The position numbers were made by a program, and so were the translations under genes. From positions 3,038,001-3,102,000 of the forward strand of contig NZ_CP068046.1 of assembly GCF_016698665.1 (NCBI RefSeq): a DNA stretch of 64,000 nucleotides, read 5' to 3'. Below, in pieces: positions 62,401 through 64,000 of the stretch. The first letter of the stretch is position 1, and every line of letters begins with the position of its first letter. The notes below the pieces were generated by a model, which did no database searches, was not told the origin of the DNA, and saw nothing but the letters and a program-made list of their open reading frames with translations. The DNA is from Devosia rhizoryzae (GTDB lineage Bacteria > Pseudomonadota > Alphaproteobacteria > Rhizobiales > Devosiaceae).

Positions 62401-62586
62401 CGCTCGGATGGCATTGTGCAGTTCCGGGAAAACTTCGATGGATATCTTTGCCGGCTCCAAGGGAGCGGGCTTTTGCCAGCGCACCGAGGCCCGTGACAGA
62501 ACCTCTTGAACGGTTGAGTTTGGCACGACTTCGTCGATGCGAACGATGTGATCGTAATCGGATGGCGGCTTTAGGCCTCGCCGCAC
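59431..62586 (-). CDS. SF2 DEAD/DEAH helicase fused to a C-terminal PD-(D/E)XK-like nuclease
   Basis: 1051 residues from GTG 62586. Helicase motifs: TLVMPTGTGKTE (GTGKT 114-118), LFVDEAHHIG, LQFTATPYRND, and motif VI region QFIGRFTRAEAGLGD. A long middle region of unknown fold follows. Near the end, DASGEVADVVAI...FLDVELYHCKFS looks like a nuclease core (D...ExxxCK). Such helicase-nucleases are typical defence proteins, but I cannot name the system. Oddity: the frame is open for about 50 codons before GTG 62586 without any start, so the 5' end may be lost at a junction. Confidence 0.82.
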   Translation of the reverse strand: MRRGLKPPSDYDHIVRIDEVVPNSTVQEVLSRASVRWQKPAPLEPAKISIEVFPELHNAIRATWDDALSLREEEYEGDRRVVLGFRPPQIGAIHAIKAHWVVSDAPSTLVMPTGTGKTETMLGIFVSADIDKLLVIVPSDQLRAQISEKFVTLGVLKRYGLLKDTALYPLVATLKKAPTSLEEIDAIFGRAQVVVATMQSVSRLPSELKDRIASHVTHLFVDEAHHIGAATWKAFKTHFVRQKRLILQFTATPYRNDNKRVDGKFIFIYPLRRAREQHLFRPVHYFPVLESDPAQADLSIIRKVGEALDRDLSKGLDHLAMARTSTIDRAQALLALYKKHLPRHAAELVHSKMPVSQREDAVRRLRNGGFRIIVCVDMLGEGFDLPRLKIAGLHDRHRSEAVTLQFIGRFTRAEAGLGDATVVAGVSLEDPKEWLNALYKEDADWNALLETGSESRIEHQRRREELYTGLDADFEVIPVETVTPKLSTYVFRTNCDRWDPGALERIETSSVGLVEGPVVNDELRLVMAVTRHEDGLRWTRIKEPTNVIYNLVMAHWDQEKELLYVQSYPEDGLAVAVARLLCGSEVELLQGEAVFRVLHGFRRVMLTNLGVKETQVKPIRFQLSTGIDITEQLELTVENRSRIKTNLFGTGYVDEPVFAGDDIDELQAGKRSIGCSTKGKIWSQEGTVSPDDWIRWCQSIGPKIADESINTDMVLRNVLRPKRQHDFPAGKIPISIDWPEGLSVSDEDRTDISFGEHSIPLSECDLEISAFETGGPVRFRLHGTGSSAEFEADIRDGVATFRRRTGTVVTITRGKRKRDILELFREDPPAIRFTDGDMLIEADLAAAPGDEQPLFDLTKMRGVSWDGVDITQESQGPSRRAGTVQHSTISELLRFEPSYDLIFDGDASGEVADVVAIRRQGRFLDVELYHCKFSSEETPGARVADLYEICGQAMKAVRWADPRSKFLQRLRRQEENRQKAGLQTRFIVGDRSMLDEWLTNRRDLVPRFNMTLVQPGYSKAKANIEHLPILGSVQAYLHQTYNIGLSLWGSP

Positions 62587-62669
62587 GAGGGCGATGCTCG
62601 GTCGATCGGTAAGATCGCCGAAGTAGCCCTTTGCGTTTGCATCCAGAGCGACGTTGCGGCTGGAACTAG

Positions 62670-63098
62670 GTGCATCCGCACCCCGAAACCAAGAAGGCCT
62701 ACAAGGGCGCTGACGGGAAGACCGTGCGTGACGGCAAAGGTGTCTGGTTCGAAATTAATCGTTCTCTTGATGCGCCCATCGGTCTCAAGCAGCTTCAGCA
62801 GATATTGATCGAATGCGCCAAGGACGACTTTGACAAGGTGATCGAGTCCCTCGACCGGATCATGCTGATACAAAATCCGCAGCCAGTTGAGCGCACCGAT
62901 CTCATCCTGTTGGTAGGCGACGGCCCTGTCGCACGCGGCGCAGGCGATGTTCTCATTCCCTGGGAGGAAATGCCCGCAGAGTATACTGCAGGTCGCGATC
63001 TACAGGTGGTCGAAGTGATTATCAATGATGGAGAACAACTGATCGACGCTCTCTACGTGGGTCTCTGGCCTGCGGGCGAAAAAGACAACGATGAGTGA
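62670..63098 (+). CDS. Unrecognised protein, possibly 5'-truncated
   Basis: 142 residues from GTG 62670, which follows an in-frame TAG directly and has no clear ribosome-binding site. The sequence begins HPHPETKKAYKGADGKTVRD as if in mid-protein, then KQLQQILIECAKDDFDKVIE and LILLVGDGPVARGAGDVLIP. No family recognised. It overlaps the next gene by eight bases, so the two work together. The start lies within 84 bases of the divergent helicase start, where a DNA junction is suspected. Confidence 0.65.
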   Translation: MHPHPETKKAYKGADGKTVRDGKGVWFEINRSLDAPIGLKQLQQILIECAKDDFDKVIESLDRIMLIQNPQPVERTDLILLVGDGPVARGAGDVLIPWEEMPAEYTAGRDLQVVEVIINDGEQLIDALYVGLWPAGEKDNDE

Positions 63099-64000
63099 CG
63101 AAGGTCGCCTTGCGCTAGCCCGCCAAATTCGCGCGATCTTTGGCGAAGATCAGGTTCTGACGCCAATTCAGGCTCGCTCTTTCGTGCGCTCGATACAGAA
63201 AACGTGGGATGTTGATCAGCTTCAATGGGCAGAGGGAGAATCCAGCGAAACACTCTCGCAGGCAATACGTCTCGTTCACGCAGCCGGGATTCTTGCGACC
63301 GTCGGTGATGATGGCGCTTCAGAAGCAATTCTCGCCTACCGCCGTGCGGGCGAACTGTTCGAGTGGCTTGTACGGGCAGAAGATGAACTGCGCACGACTG
63401 TGCCACTGGCGTTGTTCGCCGCAGGTGCCTATCAACTTGGCGGGCTTCCAGCGATGTCGAGTGGGCTGCTGCGCCAGATTACTCATAGGGATGCAGGTTT
63501 GCAGCTGTTCGCAACGTTTCTCGCGGCAGACTTCGATGCAGTCCTCGAAAAATGCGCTGCATTTTGGAGCGCGCATCCCGATCTCACTACGCGCGATGCC
63601 GGAGCCAAGTTCTTCGCCGATGCCGAAGCAGAGGACTTGACCTGGCTTGCTACCGTCGAACTGGTGCGTTGCCTGGGACTTGCGACGTATTCCCTGCGTC
63701 GCGGCGATGACTCCCGTTTTGCAAGCGCCCTTGATCATCTGAAGCGCGTTGAACGCTTTCTGGTTCGAGCTGCGCCGGATGATGTCGCACTTCTAGCATT
63801 CTTTCTGCGTGCGGCATGTGAACGGTACGGAACATCTAGTGCGTACAGCTCGATGCGCGCCCTCGGTGCTCTCAGGCCCGCAAGCAGCGGCTACTTGGAA
63901 CGCTTCGCCCGCAAACAGTATGATCGCGGTCGCGGCTTGCTCTGGTCATCGCAGCAGCAAGGAATGGACCGGCTGCTGAACGAGTCTTCGTTTGCTCTAT
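63091..64000 (+). CDS. Start of a large unknown protein (runs off window)
   Basis: 303 codons visible from ATG 63091, open at the edge. MSDEGRLALARQIRAIFGED, VLTPIQARSFVRSIQ, then helical repeats (SEAILAYRRAGELFEWLVRA, TYSLRRGDDSRFASALDHLK). The N-terminus looks like the helical region that often precedes a DEAD/DEAH helicase in large defence proteins, but no helicase motif is reached here. Coupled to the gene before it by the ATGAGTGA overlap. Confidence 0.75.
   Translation, partial: MSDEGRLALARQIRAIFGEDQVLTPIQARSFVRSIQKTWDVDQLQWAEGESSETLSQAIRLVHAAGILATVGDDGASEAILAYRRAGELFEWLVRAEDELRTTVPLALFAAGAYQLGGLPAMSSGLLRQITHRDAGLQLFATFLAADFDAVLEKCAAFWSAHPDLTTRDAGAKFFADAEAEDLTWLATVELVRCLGLATYSLRRGDDSRFASALDHLKRVERFLVRAAPDDVALLAFFLRAACERYGTSSAYSSMRALGALRPASSGYLERFARKQYDRGRGLLWSSQQQGMDRLLNESSFAL

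Larger units (their letters stand above)
57639..64000. mobile_element. tRNA-Ser-integrated element (left part)
   Basis: The tRNA 3' fragment on the minus strand marks a border with the element on its right side. Integrase, small gene, helicase-nuclease and the start of a further operon follow. The intact tRNA should lie beyond the right edge. The extent is inferred. Confidence 0.45.

Noticed and set aside
1..64000. CRISPR array, rRNA or complete tRNA gene
   Set aside because: I saw no regularly spaced identical repeats and no rRNA or full tRNA sequence; only a tRNA 3' end at 57639-57662.

Overview
The window looks like DNA from an alphaproteobacterium of the order Hyphomicrobiales, possibly Devosia-like; this is a guess from high GC, gene content and protein style, not from a marker gene. 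No rRNA and no complete tRNA was found. Most of it is accessory DNA: three mobile elements and an older, decaying sulfur/stress region.

Region 1 (1-34002) is the right-hand part of a large Tn7-like transposon. tnsA, tniA/tnsB, tniB/tnsC and tniQ run leftwards off the window edge. The other end, a TGT...ACA terminus with repeated candidate transposase sites, lies at 34002 inside a fragment of comM. The cargo is: a soluble FtsH-like AAA+/M41 protease with a small coupled partner; a divergent regulator pair; a 1999-residue DUF4011-helicase-Vsr-DUF3320 protein of the Hhe defence type; a six-gene leftward cluster (sigma-like factor, small regulator, ImmA/IrrE-UvrD-nuclease fusion, tandem ubiquitin-like domains fused to an E2, JAB deubiquitinase fused to an E1, and a DUF6527 metal-binding protein); a serine recombinase/ParB/RepB-like trio; and a string of nucleases, a TIR protein and a phosphoesterase next to the transposon end. 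The ubiquitin-like cluster is the best candidate for an undescribed system.

Region 2 (34003-34294) is a 292-bp comM remnant cut at both sides. Region 3 (34295 to about 38950) is a lower-GC compact element. It has a 13-bp inverted repeat at the comM junction, an AT-rich stretch of nested palindromes, two orphan genes, a large serine recombinase, an HUH Rep-like protein and a small orphan.

Region 4 (39129-52555) carries a BigR-type regulator diverging from a sulfide/persulfide detoxification operon (YeeE pair, persulfide dioxygenase-like MBL protein, sulfur transferase, TauE), then a TDT transporter, a LysR regulator, an ECF sigma/anti-sigma/DsbA set and a solute-binding protein. Six genes here are broken by one-base shifts in homopolymers or by in-frame stops; this is either real decay or a sequence-quality problem. 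In one of them (YeeE) a UGA replaces a conserved cysteine.

Region 5 (52546-57638) has an NsrR-like regulator, a DoxX-like membrane protein behind a perfect 9-bp inverted-repeat operator, DUF305 and Usp proteins, a LysR gene missing its HTH, and a recombinase tail. Region 6 (57639 to the edge) starts at a tRNA-Ser 3' end fragment. It holds a tyrosine integrase, a small coupled gene, an SF2 helicase-nuclease fusion and the start of an unrecognised two-gene unit.
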